NCBI RefSeq assembly: GCF_964340395.1
Contig: NC_135558.1
Coordinates: forward strand, 24,236,564-24,300,563
Direction of reading: 5' to 3'
Source: Glandiceps talaboti
Lineage: Eukaryota; Hemichordata; Enteropneusta; Spengelidae
Length of the DNA stretch: 64,000 nt
The notes below the pieces were generated by a model. It saw nothing but the letters and a program-made list of their open reading frames with translations, ran no database searches and was not told where the DNA came from. Below, in pieces: positions 32,405-44,738 of this stretch (its first letter is position 1; every line of letters starts with the position of its first letter). Made by a program: the position numbers and the translations under genes.

Positions 32405-34519
32405 CAGATGTTGACTCTACCATCATGTAAGAAGTACATGTCATGGGACAGCTATGAAGGAGAATGGAAAGTCACCCAAATACGACATAATTTGGATAGT
32501 CAAGCTGGAAATAGTGTGACAGACATGTTCAACACCAGGATTGTTAACAATAAGTTTGACAACTTTGAACCTGTAACACCAGATGAAATAAAGAAACACA
32601 AAATGAAAGCACCATCAAAACAGTGCGCAAGTGACCCTCACCCAAACCCAATAAAAAGGTGCAATTCAGGGTTTAACGAATTTTTCGTCGATAAAGTCAC
32701 CAAAATACGACATAATTTGGATAGTCAAGCTGGAAATAGTGAGACAGACATGTTCAACACCTGGATTGTTAACAATAAGTTAGACAACTTTGAACCTGTA
32801 ACACCAGATGAAATAAAGAAACACATAACGAAAGCACCGTCAAAACAGTGCGCAAGTGACCCTATTCCAACATGGTTACTTAAAGAATGTATCGATGTCT
32901 TGCTACCTATCATCACCTGCATGATCAATCGCTCCCTTCAAAATGGTACATTTCCAGATGTCTGGAAGGAGGCAACCGTCCTACCATTGGGTCAAAAAAG
33001 CAGCTGGTGGTATAGACTTGTCTAATTATCGACCTGTTAGTAACATGTCATTCATTTCCAAGCTAGGAGAACGGGTTGTTGTCGATCAACTCACCACTCA
33101 CATGCAGATCAATGCCCCGCGACCAGTTCATCAATCAGCGTACGGACAATATCACAGTACAGAGACTGTCCTCAGTAAAGTTATGTCAGACATACTTGAG
33201 TGTATGGGTCAGAAACAAGTTGTACTTTTGGTTCTACTTGATCTAAGCGCAGCTTTTGATACCGTTGACCATGCAATTCTATTGGAGACAATGGAACGTG
33301 AATTTGGAGTACAGAATGTCACACTCACTTGGCTAGCCTCTTACCTCACCAACAGATTACAAAAAGTCATAGTATCTGGCAGTTTATCTGAAAGTGTTCA
33401 ACTGAACTTTGGTGTTCCACAAGGATCATGCCTTGGTCCAGTCCTTTTTACGGCCTATTCAAGTACACTGTTTCGCGTCATAAACAACCATATGATTAAT
33501 TCATACGGCTATGCTGATGATACACAACTTTTGAAAGTGTTTAAACCTCGATTAAATGATGAAACTGATGCTATAAAGTGTATAGAGAGGTGTGTCGGTG
33601 ACATACAAGCCTGGATGTCAACATATAGACTGAAGTTAAATGAGAACAAAACTGAAGTTATGCTACTATAGGGACAAAACAACAATTAGCTAAAGTAACA
33701 AGTAAGCATATTACTGTCGGAGATAATCAGATCAAAATAGTTGACCATGTCCGCAATCTGGGAGGCTGGTTAGATTCAAATCTATCGATGGTTCGTCATG
33801 TTAACCATATATGTAAGAAAGTCAATCGTAACTTATACAATCTCAGTTGTATCCGTACATATCTGAATCAGAAAGCTTGTGAAAGATTGGTCCATTCTCT
33901 AGTCAGTTCTCATCTTGATTATGCAAACTCCATATTGTATGGAATGCCACAGTATTTGTTTGACAGATTGCAGCGAGTACAAAATAATGCTGCACGAGTT
34001 GTAAAAGGTTTGAGAAAGTATGATGGAATAATACAATCTCTTATTGAGCTTCACTGGCTGCCTGTCAAGGCAAGAGTTGATTTTAAAGTAATTTTACTAG
34101 TTTTAAAGGCTTTGAATGGTAAAGCACCTTTGTATAGCCAGGATTCATTCACACGTACCAACAATTCTCGTTACAATTTACGTAACAACTGTAGTCAAAA
34201 TCTTGTTGTACCTCGATCATATAATACACTAAATGACAGAGCGCTTACCATTTGCGGACCAAAGCTATGGACCTCAATTCCTGGAGAACTAAAGCTGATC
34301 ACTGACATTGGACTTTTTAAAGGTGAACTTAAAACACATCTGTTTAAACAATATTATAAACTGTATCGATGTATTACCATGTGTCTTTTACTAGATAGTC
34401 ATTTTAGCCTTTTTGTAATTATTGTAACCAATTTTTTTTTTTTTAGCTTTATTATATTGTTTTACCATGCTTTTAAATCTATTTTATGTACAGCGCTTTT
34501 GAATATTAATAAATAGAAA
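32405..34519 (+). pseudogene. LINE RT, frameshifted, with internal duplication
   Basis: Three frame segments. The first (to about 32995) has the linker before the RT, SDPIPTWLLKECIDVLLPII, and holds a tandem duplication: 32470-32640 repeats at 32695-32865 (IRHNLDSQAGNS, FEPVTPDEIKKH). The frame shifts at an A-run near 32995. The second segment (to 33669) has YRPVSNMSFISKL, LLDLSAAFDTVDHAIL (motif A), FGVPQGSCLGP (motif B) and GYADDTQLL (motif C). It then shifts again. The third segment (about 33675-34516) is the C-terminal region with RVQNNAARVVKG, LHWLPVKARVDFKVIL and ALTICGPKLW. Catalytic Asp residues are intact, but the frame is not. Confidence 0.9.
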
Positions 34520-34553
34520 AGGCACTTTAGAAAATGAATAAACTTTAAACTTT
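32405..34553 (+). mobile_element. LINE (CR1/L2/jockey-like), 5'-truncated
   Basis: Carries the RT domain and C-terminal region of a LINE and ends in a short AACTTTAAACTTTAA tail near 34553. The 5' part is missing and the copy has at least two frameshifts. It lies in the spacer between SEC22 and DDC. Confidence 0.9.
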
Positions 34554-34784
34554 AATGGACACAAAACTCACATAATGGTGTAATTTAACTGATCAACATA
34601 TATACTTCTAAAAGATACACATGAAATGGGCAGACATGGTACTTTCAGATCTGATTGTACTAGACATTGGAAGTTCCATTTCGAATGCTGCTAGCTCTAT
34701 AAGAAATCCAAGTCTGTAATCACCGAATCATTCTGGGATTTTGACTGTCCTAGTAGTATGAATGTAATCAGCCTGGTATTAGCA
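34554..34784. other. spacer before VNTR
   Basis: No feature; a few degenerate TAGTATGA/TAGCCT units lead into the array. Confidence 0.5.
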
Positions 34785-37415
34785 TGTTAGTTACTGTAGT
34801 TAGCCTAGTATAGTGAGTGTACTTAGCCTTGTATTGTAGGTTAGCTAGGTGTTACTGTAGTTAGCCTAGTATAGTGAGTGTACTTAGCCTTGTATTGTAG
34901 GTTAGCTAGGTGTCACTGTAGTTAGCCTAGTATAGTGAGTGTACTTAGCCTTGTATTGTAGGTTAGCTAGGTGTTACTGTAGTTAGCCTAGTATAGTGAG
35001 TGTACTTAGCCTTGTATTGTAGGTTAGCTAGGTGTCACTGTAGTTAGCCTAGTATAGTGAGTGTACTTAGCCTTGTATTGTAGGTTAGCTTGGTGTTACT
35101 GTAGTTAGCCTAGTATAGTGAGTGTACTTAGCCTTGTATTGTAGGTTAGCTAGGTGTTACTGTAGTTAGCCTAGTATAGTGAGTGTACTTAGCCTTGTAT
35201 TGTAGGTTAGCTAGGTGTTACTGTAGTTAGCCTAGTATAGTGAGTGTACTTAGCCTTGTATTGTAGGTTAGCTAGGTGTTACTGTAGTTAGCCTAGTATA
35301 GTGAGTGTACTTAGCCTTGTATTGTAGGTTAGCTAGGTGTTACTGTAGTTAGCCTAGTATAGTGAGTGTACTTAGCCTTGTATTGTAGGTTAGCTAGGTG
35401 TTACTGTAGTTAGCCTAGTATAGTGAGTGTACTTAGCCTTGTATTGTAGGTTAGCTAGGTGTTACTGTAGTTAGCCTAGTATAGTGAGTGTACTTAGCCT
35501 TGTATTGTAGGTTAGCTAGGTGTCACTGTAGTTAGCCTAGTATAGTGAGTGTACTTAGCCTTGTATTGTAGGTTAGCTAGGTGTCACTGTAGTTAGCCTA
35601 GTATAGTGAGTGTACTTAGCCTTGTATTGTAGGTTAGCTAGGTGTTACTATATTTAGTCTAGTATAGTGAGTGTACTTAGCCTTGTATTGTAGGTTAGCT
35701 AGGTGTCACTGTAGTTAGCCTAGTATAGTGAGTGTACTTAGCCTTGTATTGTAGGTTAGCTTGGTGTTACTATAGTTAGTCTAGTATAGTGAGTGTACTT
35801 AGCCTTGTATTGTAGGTTAGCTTGGTGTTACTGTAGTTAGCCTAGTATAGTGAGTGTACTTAGCCTTGTATTGTAGGTTAGCTTGGTGTTACTGTAGTTA
35901 GCCTAGTATAGTGAGTGTACTTAGCCTTGTATTGTAGGTTAGCTTGGTGTTACTGTAGTTAGCCTAGTATAGTGAGTGTACTTAGCCTTGTATTGTAGGT
36001 TAGCTTGGTGTTACTGTAGTTAGCCTAGTATAGTGAGTGTACTTAGCCTTGTATTGTAGGTTAGCTTGGTGTCACTGTAGTTAGCCTAGTATGGTGAGTG
36101 TACTTAGCCTTGTATTGTAGGTTAGCTAGGTGTCACTGTAGTTAGCCTAGTATAGTGAGTGTACTTAGCCTTGTATTGTAGGTTAGCTAGGTGTCACTGT
36201 AGTTAGCCTAGTATAGTGAGTGTACTTAGCCTTGTATTGTAGGTTAGCTAGGTGTCACTGTAGTTAGCCTAGTTTAGTGAGTGTACTTAGCCTTGTATTG
36301 TAGGTTAGCTTGGTGTCACTGTAGTTAGCCTAGTATAGTGAGTGTACTTAGCCTTGTATTGTAGGTTAGCTAGGTGTTACTGTAGTTAGCCTAGTATAGT
36401 GAGTGTACTTAGCCTTGTATTGTAGGTTAGCTAGGTGTCACTGTAGTTAGCCTAGTATAGTGAGTGTACTTAGCCTTGTATTGTAGGTTAGCTAGGTGTT
36501 ACTATAGTTAGCCTAGTATAGTGAGTGTACTTAGCCTTGTATTGTAGGTTAGCTAGGTGTTACTATAGTTAGCCTAGTATAGTGAGTGTACTTAGCCTTG
36601 TATTGTAGGTTAGCTAGGTGTTACTATAGTTAGCCTAGTATAGTGAGTGTACTTAGCCTTGTATTGTAGGTTAGCTAGGTGTTACTGTAGTTAGCCTAGT
36701 ATAGTGAGTGTACTTAGCCTTGTATTGTAGGTTAGCTAGGTGTTACTGTAGTTGGCCTAGTATAGTGAGTGTACTTAGCCTTGTATTGTAGGTTAGCTAG
36801 GTGTTACTATAGTTAGCCTAGTATAGTGAGTGTACTTAGCCTTGTATTGTAGGTTAGCTAGGTGTTACTGTAGTTAGCCTAGTATAGTGAGTGTACTTAG
36901 CCATGTATTGTAGGTTAGCTAGGTGTTACTGTAGTTGGCCTAGTATAGTGAGTGTACTTAGCTTTGTATTGTAGGTTAGCTTGGTGTCACTGTAGTTAGC
37001 CTAGTATAGTGAGTGTACTTAGCCTTGTATTGTAGGTTAGCTAGGTGTTACTATAGTTAGCCTAGTATAGTGAGTGTACTTAGCCTTGTATTGTAGGTTA
37101 GCTTGGTGTTACTGTAGTTAGCCTAGTATAGTGAGTGTACTTAGCCTTGTATTGTAGGTTAGCTAGGTGTTACTGTACTTAGCCTAGTATAGTGAGTGTA
37201 CTTAGCCTTGTATTGTAGGTTAGCTTGGTGTTACTGTACTTAGCCTTGTATTGTAGGTTAGCTAGGTGTTACTGTACTTAGCCTAGTATAGTGAGTGTAC
37301 TTAGCCTTGTATTGTAGGTTAGCTTGGTGTTACTGTACTTAGCCTTGTATTGTAGGTTAGCTAGGTGTTACTGTACTTAGCCTTGTAATGTAGGTTAGCG
37401 AGGTGTTGTTGCTGT
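34785..37415. repeat. 61-bp minisatellite, more than 40 copies
   Basis: Unit GTTAGCTAGGTGTTACTGTA, then GTTAGCCTAGTATAGTGAGT, then GTACTTAGCCTTGTATTGTAG. Copies are nearly identical, differing at a few sites (TTAC/TCAC, CTAGG/CTTGG). The last few units are shortened to about 37 bp. Array about 2.6 kb; stops in all frames. Confidence 0.98.
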
Positions 37416-37419
37416 AGTT

Positions 37420-40400
37420 ATCCATGTGGAGCTGATTTTTTTTTTAAAACCCAGATTTAACTACCACCTACAGTGGAGCCATATCAATCAAAGCCAGTAA
37501 AAGTATGGTAGAATATGTCACGTACATTCAGCCTAGCAGAAGTTATCAGGTTTGTAGGTAGTGATATTATATTGTTGGACATGATAACTTAAATACAGGT
37601 TTAGAACAATGTTTAGGTGTTGCCTATGTAGAATACACAGGAGTAAACAATAAGACAATAGTCTAAATCAGACCATGGAGCAACTTGATTCTTTTTCCAG
37701 CAGAGTATGAATTCAGGAAGTTAGTGCTTCACCAAATAAAGTTGAACTTGATAATAGTGATGTGAATCAGTTCTATAGAGGACCCTTGGGGTGTTCAAGG
37801 GTCACCAACTTAATGTATGGGCTGAATGAACCATCCTGTGATACTATTCCTAGGATATTGGCATACCTTGACAAAACCATCATATAAACACTGATGAAGA
37901 TATATTTAGAAGCTGGATTTTAAGATCTGCTATAACCTGTATATGTTTTTCAGGAAAGAACCTTATTGTTACAATGTGTTTTCTGTGTACTAACTTTGAC
38001 AAGACTCCTTGATTCCAGTTCAGTACCAACGTAGAACAACACATTTATTTTCATATTCATGAAGTAAAATGGGCACGGGTAGACAATTACTCTGCAGCTA
38101 TTGGCACGTTAAGGATGGAATTTTGACAATCAAAAATTAGTATTGGATAATTAAGGAAGAATTAAGAATAGAGTTGCTTAGAAAGTACATGTTTTGATTT
38201 GTAATGGTTGCTGTTGTGCAACAGAGTTTGTGATAAATTTACATGTTATAACATTTTGTAGTTTCTTAAATATTATGACATCCTGAATTGTAGATGAATA
38301 ATAAGAGTGATACCACTCAAAGGGTAATGATTTAGTGACACTTCAATTTTTAGAAGGGAGAGATTTAACTAACACATAAATTAATGCATATGATGTATCT
38401 TGACATTTCCCCCCGAGATCTTTAGACATTGAATCCATGTTACATGGAAGTTGAAGAAATGAAAATAAATATGTCCTAAAATAAGTATATAACTTATTTA
38501 CTAAAGCATGTTTTTCAAAAACATTGCATTATGGAGCAATACTAGTATTCAAAGTAAAGAGATGTGTACATGACCATGATTTCTAAATGTATGAGATTTA
38601 ATAAATAAAAGTTGTTTATATTTTTAAAATGTGTATTTTGTATATTATATTGACAAGGAATTCTAAGATACACTATCCTATTCCTACTACAAATTATAAA
38701 CATGCACACAAATAATTTTGTACATATATACATCACCCAATTTTCCCTTTAAATAGTAATTCTTCTAATGTGTCCATTGAATTACAATGTTGAATAAATC
38801 AAATAGTATGTCCCGTTTCAAGTAGTATTGTTCATAAAACTTGTGGTATGAAAAGAGAAGATTGAGCAACAATAAAGAAATGGTAATAAAAGTCGCCCAC
38901 GACGATGTAAAGAGAAAAAGAAAGTGAATATCTGAACATGCAATGACTGTTGAAGAAACGTAAGAAACACTTAAAGGTCATCGTTGGGGGTGCTTTCAGG
39001 TCAAATATCATGCTTTTAGATCAAGTATTTAGCAGAATTTACGTAGCCCCAATCGATTAACACTTTCGTCCTAAACAGTGACATTAATAAACAACTACAT
39101 GGTTTCAAAGAGGGCCTCTCTGATATGAAGTCAACACGGAATTTGTTTTTGGATGCGAAAGTTTACCAATGACAATATCATGTTGACACTGTCGGCAACC
39201 GTGGTACTTTGACATCGGATTCTCATTTTCACTCGGTATGAAACATGTGAAATCATACATTAACACATGTATAAGTTCACAATTTTTCGAATCATATCCT
39301 TTATTCATGTGAAAAGTAATACATTTTGATTATTTTATGAGAAATTCTATAATACGGGTCACACGCAAATTTAAATGTTAATGTGCGTAGACCCCCCTGC
39401 GTTCTGACTGTACAGGCAATATTAATGCCACTGTACCAATGTTACATTAACTTAGGCGTCAAAAAATTTTGAAGCTTTGAAATATTACCTCAAAGGCTAT
39501 GAATAACCTAACAATTGCCTTAATTGAACAAAAAATCATGCAGATCTGCTAGGGGAGGCCCTTAGGACTCCCTCACCCCCTGAGGTCACTCATGCATTTA
39601 ACCAACAATCAGATGTACCATCCTTTTTACTTTCATAATGGTATTAAACTTTTCTTATGAATTTTCACCTTATGCTAAATTGTGATGATATTGTCTTTTA
39701 AGATGTGAAATGTTTACCAAGATAGTCAAAAAATTGCCTTAAAACTCCAAATCTCCCTTACCAATGATACTACCATTAGATGTGCCGACCTTTACTATAA
39801 TGATTAAGAACATATTTACACTCTATGTAAGTATGTAAGTTATAAATAATAGTTTGTGATACTTGATGGTGCTGTCTTCTTGGAATTTATTGCCTAAACG
39901 TGTTGTACTAGCCTAAAAATGGGCTTCAAGACACCTCCCCACCCCAAGAGGTGGACATACATGTAGTTTATCCTAGTCTAAAGCTCTTCCCCCTACCTCT
40001 TACTGTCAAGATGCTATTAAACTTTACAACCCTGTCAAGTTGCTTTTTACATGTTGGTGCTGTCTTGTGAAGCTTGGAAATTATTGCCCAAGTGTCTGAA
40101 TAGCCTAAAAACGGCTATAAGAATACAAAACCTACATTTGTAAGTATAGTTGCTTTTTACATGTTGGTACTGTCTTGTATTGCCTTAAAGTGTCTAGTCT
40201 CAAAAGCCCCAGGGCTTCTAGGGGGAGACCCCTTATAACCTCCATGAGGTGCACATATTCCTTTTCAAGCTTTCCCCTAGCTTTCACGGTCTAGATGCTA
40301 TTCAACTCCATTTTGAATATATATACCCTGTGTTGTCAATAATTATGTGATAGTGCTATCCCAGGATCTTGTAAAGTATTTGTGAGACAGTCAAGCAGTC

Positions 40401-40420
40401 ACGATCAAAAAATACTTGTT
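37420..40420. other. intergenic spacer downstream of SEC22, mostly unrecognised
   Basis: No exon I can assert. Positions 39540-40330 hold loosely repeated phrases (TTGCTTTTTACATGTTGGTR, AAGATGCTATTAAACTT) suggesting an old degenerate tandem element. One minus-strand frame at 39105-39308 is discussed as a weak exon candidate. Confidence 0.4.
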
Positions 40421-40424
40421 ATGT

Positions 40425-40590
40425 GAATATATGGGGGTGGGTCATCATGTTTTAGAATTAAGTGATGGAGGGGGGGGGGGGGGGGCACCTGTTTTTGTTT
40501 TTACAGATGTTGGGGTGGGGGTCAGTGACTTATTGTCTGTCCAATGGCAAAATCTCCCCCCCCCCCCGAGAAACTGACCGTCCCTTAAAA
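40425..40590. mobile_element. degenerate PIF-like G-rich MITE remnant
   Basis: G runs at 40471-40485 and a C run at 40556-40567, ending GAAACTGACCGTCCC then TTA; resembles the family with GGGAGCGAT ends. Confidence 0.4.
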
Positions 40591-40893
40591 CACAGCTTGT
40601 ACCTGATAATATGGGGTAGACACTAGAAAGGAGTCTCTATTGTCAGTTATGCAATGATATTGATTTTAACTTCAAATAAGGCTGCCATTTGACAACTGTG
40701 CATATACTGTGAACCAAAAGTACATGTGTCTCATGTGATGTCACCTTGGTGTCATGTATGAAATTGGATATTGCATGTCTGAGAAATGATGTATTACAGA
40801 TGCATGGACAGACCTCTTTGTCATAGTTGTTCCTTTGGAGGACTAAATATCATCACAAAACAATTGTATGTTTTTGCTAAAACTTAGGTAAAC

Positions 40894-40899
40894 TTTATT
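40894..40899 (-). terminator. candidate SEC22 polyadenylation signal
   Basis: AATAAA on the minus strand (TTTATT on plus), about 145 bp after the SEC22 stop codon. Confidence 0.55.
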
Positions 40900-41042
40900 A
40901 TGATTTACATATACACTATTCCACCAACACAATTGTGAATAAAGTTTGAATTACATGTATGATCTAGATATGCCTTGGAAATCTCTCTAACTTTACTCTG
41001 GTTAAAGTAAATTGTTGTGATTTTTTGGTAGAAAGTCCATGG

Positions 41043-41197
41043 CTAAAACCACCAGTATCTTATGTATACAAGTAACATAATAATGACAACAACAATGGCA
41101 GCAATTTTTGCATGCGTTGATCGCAGGTTCAAATATTTGGCATCTTGTTTGTACTTCTTTGATAAACTGGATAAATTACTGGCTTTGTCATCAAGAA
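41043..41197 (-). CDS. SEC22B: SEC22 R-SNARE, last coding exon (exon 5)
   Basis: Two bases complete a Val codon, then 50 residues and [35 protein letters not shown], then the membrane anchor [18 protein letters not shown]. This is the second half of the R-SNARE coiled coil and the C-terminal tail anchor that fixes SEC22 in ER, ERGIC and Golgi membranes. Human SEC22B ends VYVRFWWL; the match is close. Acceptor TTTTTTGCAG ends at 41198. Confidence 0.97.
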
Positions 41198-41309
41198 CTG
41201 CAAAAAAGAATAAAATATAAGAGTTAGTTTTAAACTTCAAATGTTAGTTCTTACAACAACTAACAATCTAATACAAATGTGCGGTAAGAGGCTAACACCT
41301 TGCTAACAT

Positions 41310-41947
41310 CAGGGGCATGTTCGGTAGTCAAGACGTTTTGTCATTGTCTGGCCAGGGCACCCTGGCCCTGCGCCGAACTGTATCTTGCATGTTGTGCGTG
41401 AAAAACAAAAGATGGCGGCACATTCAAACAGAAGATTGTCGCATTTTGTGTACATTCAGCACTCATCATTGAAAAGACAATGCACATAGTTAAATCACAC
41501 CTTTGCAGTACTGTCAGGATGCTAGAATGCCTAAAAAAGGCCTGTTATGTATGCATACACTATTTTTACACTAACGAAGTGATCTTTGACCTGTGACCTG
41601 ACCCCAAGTTTATCTTGCATCACTCGATGTACGTCAAATCGACCGTACCATTATCCCGACGGGTATTCATATTTCTAAATACCTTTGCCAATTGTAAATG
41701 ACCAATTCCATGAACTTTTTTGCAGTGCTGAATCAAAACTAATGTTCACTAAGTAATCCTACACAAAAACTCAAGTTCGCCGATGAAGTGAGAATTCGTG
41801 GCCGCCATCTTGGCTTTTGGCGAGTCACCTCACTCTTCCGCCTTCCTTCGTCCCATGTCGCCCGCGAAAAACTATGACAATTATGTCGTTCGGGAACAAA
41901 ACGTTTTGAAACGTCCGCGGGCGCTTTGTCTACCGAACGCGCCCCTG
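41310..41947. mobile_element. hAT-like non-autonomous element
   Basis: Ends CAGGGGCATGTTCGGTAG and, inverted, CTACCGAACGCGCCCCTG. The flanks GCTAACAT (41302-41309) and GTTGACAT (41948-41955) look like an 8-bp target duplication with two later changes. The interior has no coding frame. CAGGGGC ends with 8-bp duplications are typical of hAT elements. Confidence 0.7.
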
Positions 41948-42239
41948 GTTGACATTAGGCTAACATCAGAATGACATCACGCTAACACCTGGCTAACATC
42001 AGGTTGATATCAGGCTATTAGTATTAACAGATGGTTATTTTACTTTTCATGTAAATACTATTGGGAGCAAAGTGACCTGAAAAATTGAAATTTACAATCT
42101 AGGTGTATTATACAAATAAAATTTGTTCGATTGGCACCATGGCATTTGGTAAACATCAAGACTTCTAATCCACTCACTACACTTATACATGTACACTAAT
42201 TCTGACATGAGTTTTTCGACTTCTTTACCAACACAAACT

Positions 42240-43600
42240 TTGTATACAACAAGTCATTGAGAATGACATAGTCCCCGCTATAATTGGGTTTTAAGGAATT
42301 ATCACTACTCTGATCACGCAACAACATTTGTGAACCTAAAACAAACAGACTTAGATATGTTGTGTGTGCTTGTTGGACATGGAATATGCCTCCAACAATA
42401 AAGGATTGGTTGGGTATGGGGGATCATATCACGATGAAAATGGAGTCTGAATTATGGCTTTGGACATGAAAATTCGCAATCAAAATGGCTGCCAGGGAGC
42501 CATATTGGATCGTATCACAACGAAAATGGATATGCACATGTATGTCATAGAACACTGTCCTAATACCAACTTTGAATGAGATCTGTTTAAGCATGTCTGA
42601 GTTATGGCTTTGGACATGGAAAATTCACAAACAAAATGGCTGCCAGGCAGCCATATTGGATCGTATCACAACGAAAATGGATATACACATGTATGTCATA
42701 GAACACTGTCCTAATACCAACTTTGAATGAGATCTGTTCAAGCATGTCTGAGTTATGGCTTTGGACATGAAAATTCACAAACAAAATGGCTGCCAGGCAG
42801 CCATATTGGATCGTATCACAACGAAAATGGATATGCACATGTATGTCATAGAACACTGTCCTAATACCAACTTTGAATGAGATCTGTTTAAGCATGTCTG
42901 AGTTATGGCTTTGGACATGGAAAATTCACAAACAAAATGGCTGCCAGGCAGCCATATTGGATCGTATCACAACGAAAATGGATATACACATGTATGTCAT
43001 AGAACACTGTCCTAATACCAACTTTGAATGAGATCTGTTCAAGCATGTCTGAGTTATGGCTTTGGACATGAAAATTCACAAACAAAATGGCTACCAGGCA
43101 GCCATATTGGATCGTATCACAATGAAAATGGATATGCACATGTATGTCATAGAACACTGTCCTAATGCCAACTTTGAATGAGATCTGTTCAAGCATGTCT
43201 GAGTTATGGCTTTGGACATGAAAATTCGCAAACAAAATGGCTGCTAGGCGGCCATATTGGATCGTATCATGACAACAATGAATATGCACATGTATGTCAT
43301 AGAACACTGTCCTAATACCAACTTTAAATGAGATCTGTTAAAGCATGTCTGAGTTATGGCTCAAGACAGGGAAAATTCGCAAACAAAATGGTTGCTAGGC
43401 GGCCATATTGGATCGTATCATAAAACAAATTGACGTGAATATGTATGCCATAGTATGTTGCCCCTGCACCAAGTTTGAAAAAAATCAGTCCAGGCATCTC
43501 CAAGAAACAGCTGCGGACGGACGGACGGACGGACGGACGGACGGACAGACGGAACCCAATCCATAAGTCCCTGTTTCGGACTTCGTCCGCGGGGACTAAT
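42240..43600 (+). mobile_element. GTCCCCGC-family element, copy B, internally amplified
   Basis: Left end TAGTCCCCGCTATAATTGGG at about 42270; right end GCGGGGACTAA at about 43590-43600, preceded by (GGAC)n. The interior holds six to seven tandem ~150-bp units, each with GAGTTATGGCTTTGGACATG, CTGCCAGGCAGCCATATTGG and ATGTATGTCATAGAACACTG. Copies A and C have only one or two. The long minus-strand frames here are repeat shadows. Confidence 0.85.
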
Positions 43601-43737
43601 GACAACAAATAGTAATTCAATAGGAATTAATTGGACAGCAATTTGCATAATTGTGAATGTATTTTCCAGGACCTCCAGGAGTGGTTTTGAAAATCAAACA
43701 CTTTCGAAGACTTTCCTGGAATGTTGACTTCAAAATA

Positions 43738-43758
43738 AATCTCACCTGACAATGCTAC
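43738..43758 (-). repeat. duplicate of the SEC22 exon 4 donor junction
   Basis: AATCTCACCTGACAATGCTA matches 44326-44346 except for one base. The second copy is the real exon 4 end plus donor. The pair flanks element copy C. Confidence 0.85.
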
Positions 43759-43759
43759 T

Positions 43760-44325
43760 TTAGAACAAGTCATTGAGAATGACAGTCCCCGCTATGATTG
43801 GGTTTTAAGGAACTGGCAGTTTATGTTGTCATTTTCTTGATATCACTACTCTGATCACGCAACAACACTTGTGAACCTAAATCAAACAGACTTAGATATG
43901 TTGTGTCTGCTCGTTGGACATGGAACATGCCTACTCATGTTGTGTCTCCTTGTTGGACATGGGACATGCCAACTCTTCAAGATGACATGATGGAATAAAC
44001 CATTCAACAATAAAGGATGGGTTGGGTATTGGGTGGGGGACCTGTTCAAGCATGTCTGATTTATGGCTTTGTACACAGAAAATTCGAAAACAAAATGGCG
44101 GCCAGGCAGCCATATTGGATCGTATCATGAAACAAATTGACGTGCATATGTATGTCATTGTATGTTGCCCCTGGACCAAGTTTGAAAAAAATCGGTCCAG
44201 GCATCTCCAAGAAACGGCTCTGGACGGACGGACGGACAAACGGACGGATGGACGGACGGACGCACGGACAGACAGAACCCAATCCATAAGTCCCCGTCCC
44301 AGACTTCGTCCGGCGGGGACTAATT
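43760..44325 (+). mobile_element. GTCCCCGC-family element, copy C
   Basis: Same family as copies A and B, with GTCCCCGCTATGATTGGG on the left and a (GGAC)n run then GGCGGGGACTAA on the right. It is flanked by a ~21-bp direct repeat that includes the SEC22 exon 4 splice donor, so it landed right at the exon edge. Confidence 0.85.
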
Positions 44326-44333
44326 AATCTCAC

Positions 44334-44480
44334 CTGACAAAGCTACGCCTCTTGCTAACACATCATCTATATTTTGTACCATTATCCTCTGCACATCTTG
44401 AAGTTCACTGTTGAGTACGTTAACATGTCGCCGTGACCTTGCATCCAGATACTGTTTCTTTGCTTTCTGTATGTATGTGT
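44334..44480 (-). CDS. SEC22B: SEC22 R-SNARE, exon 4
   Basis: 48 full codons between split codons (Asp at the start, Val at the end): [48 protein letters not shown]. It carries the end of the longin-SNARE linker and the first half of the R-SNARE motif. The zero-layer Arg should be the Arg in [10 protein letters not shown] (human DVLQRGEALS-like). Acceptor TTTGTAG at 44487-44481; donor GTGAGA from 44333, which lies 8 bp from the end of transposon copy C. Confidence 0.96.
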
Positions 44481-44738
44481 CTACAAAGAGATAAATCTAC
44501 TTTTTACATTTATCTGACATTACCTATATCTAGGCTTATCATCCACTTTTTCACTATTGTAACAAGTCTTCCGCATTTCAAGACACAATCCCCAGCACTA
44601 ATCAAAGGGGAAAATAGACCTAGATAATAACTATATATAGTATAAGATACTGCCATATGAGAAAAGTCAGTTGGACTAGACATGCAGCTTTGTCTGATAT
44701 CAGAATATTGGTATGGACACATTAACCCTAATCAGGTC

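Noticed and set aside
34785-37415. CRISPR-like regular array
   Set aside because: Units are contiguous with no unique spacers, and the DNA is eukaryotic; it is a minisatellite.
42602-43307. Minus-strand frames with QSHNSDMLEQISFKVG repeats
   Set aside because: Shadows of the 150-bp units in a non-coding transposon copy; the repeated peptide follows the DNA unit.
43354-43648. Frames with RPSVRPSVRPS
   Set aside because: Translation of the (GGAC)n run at the element end.
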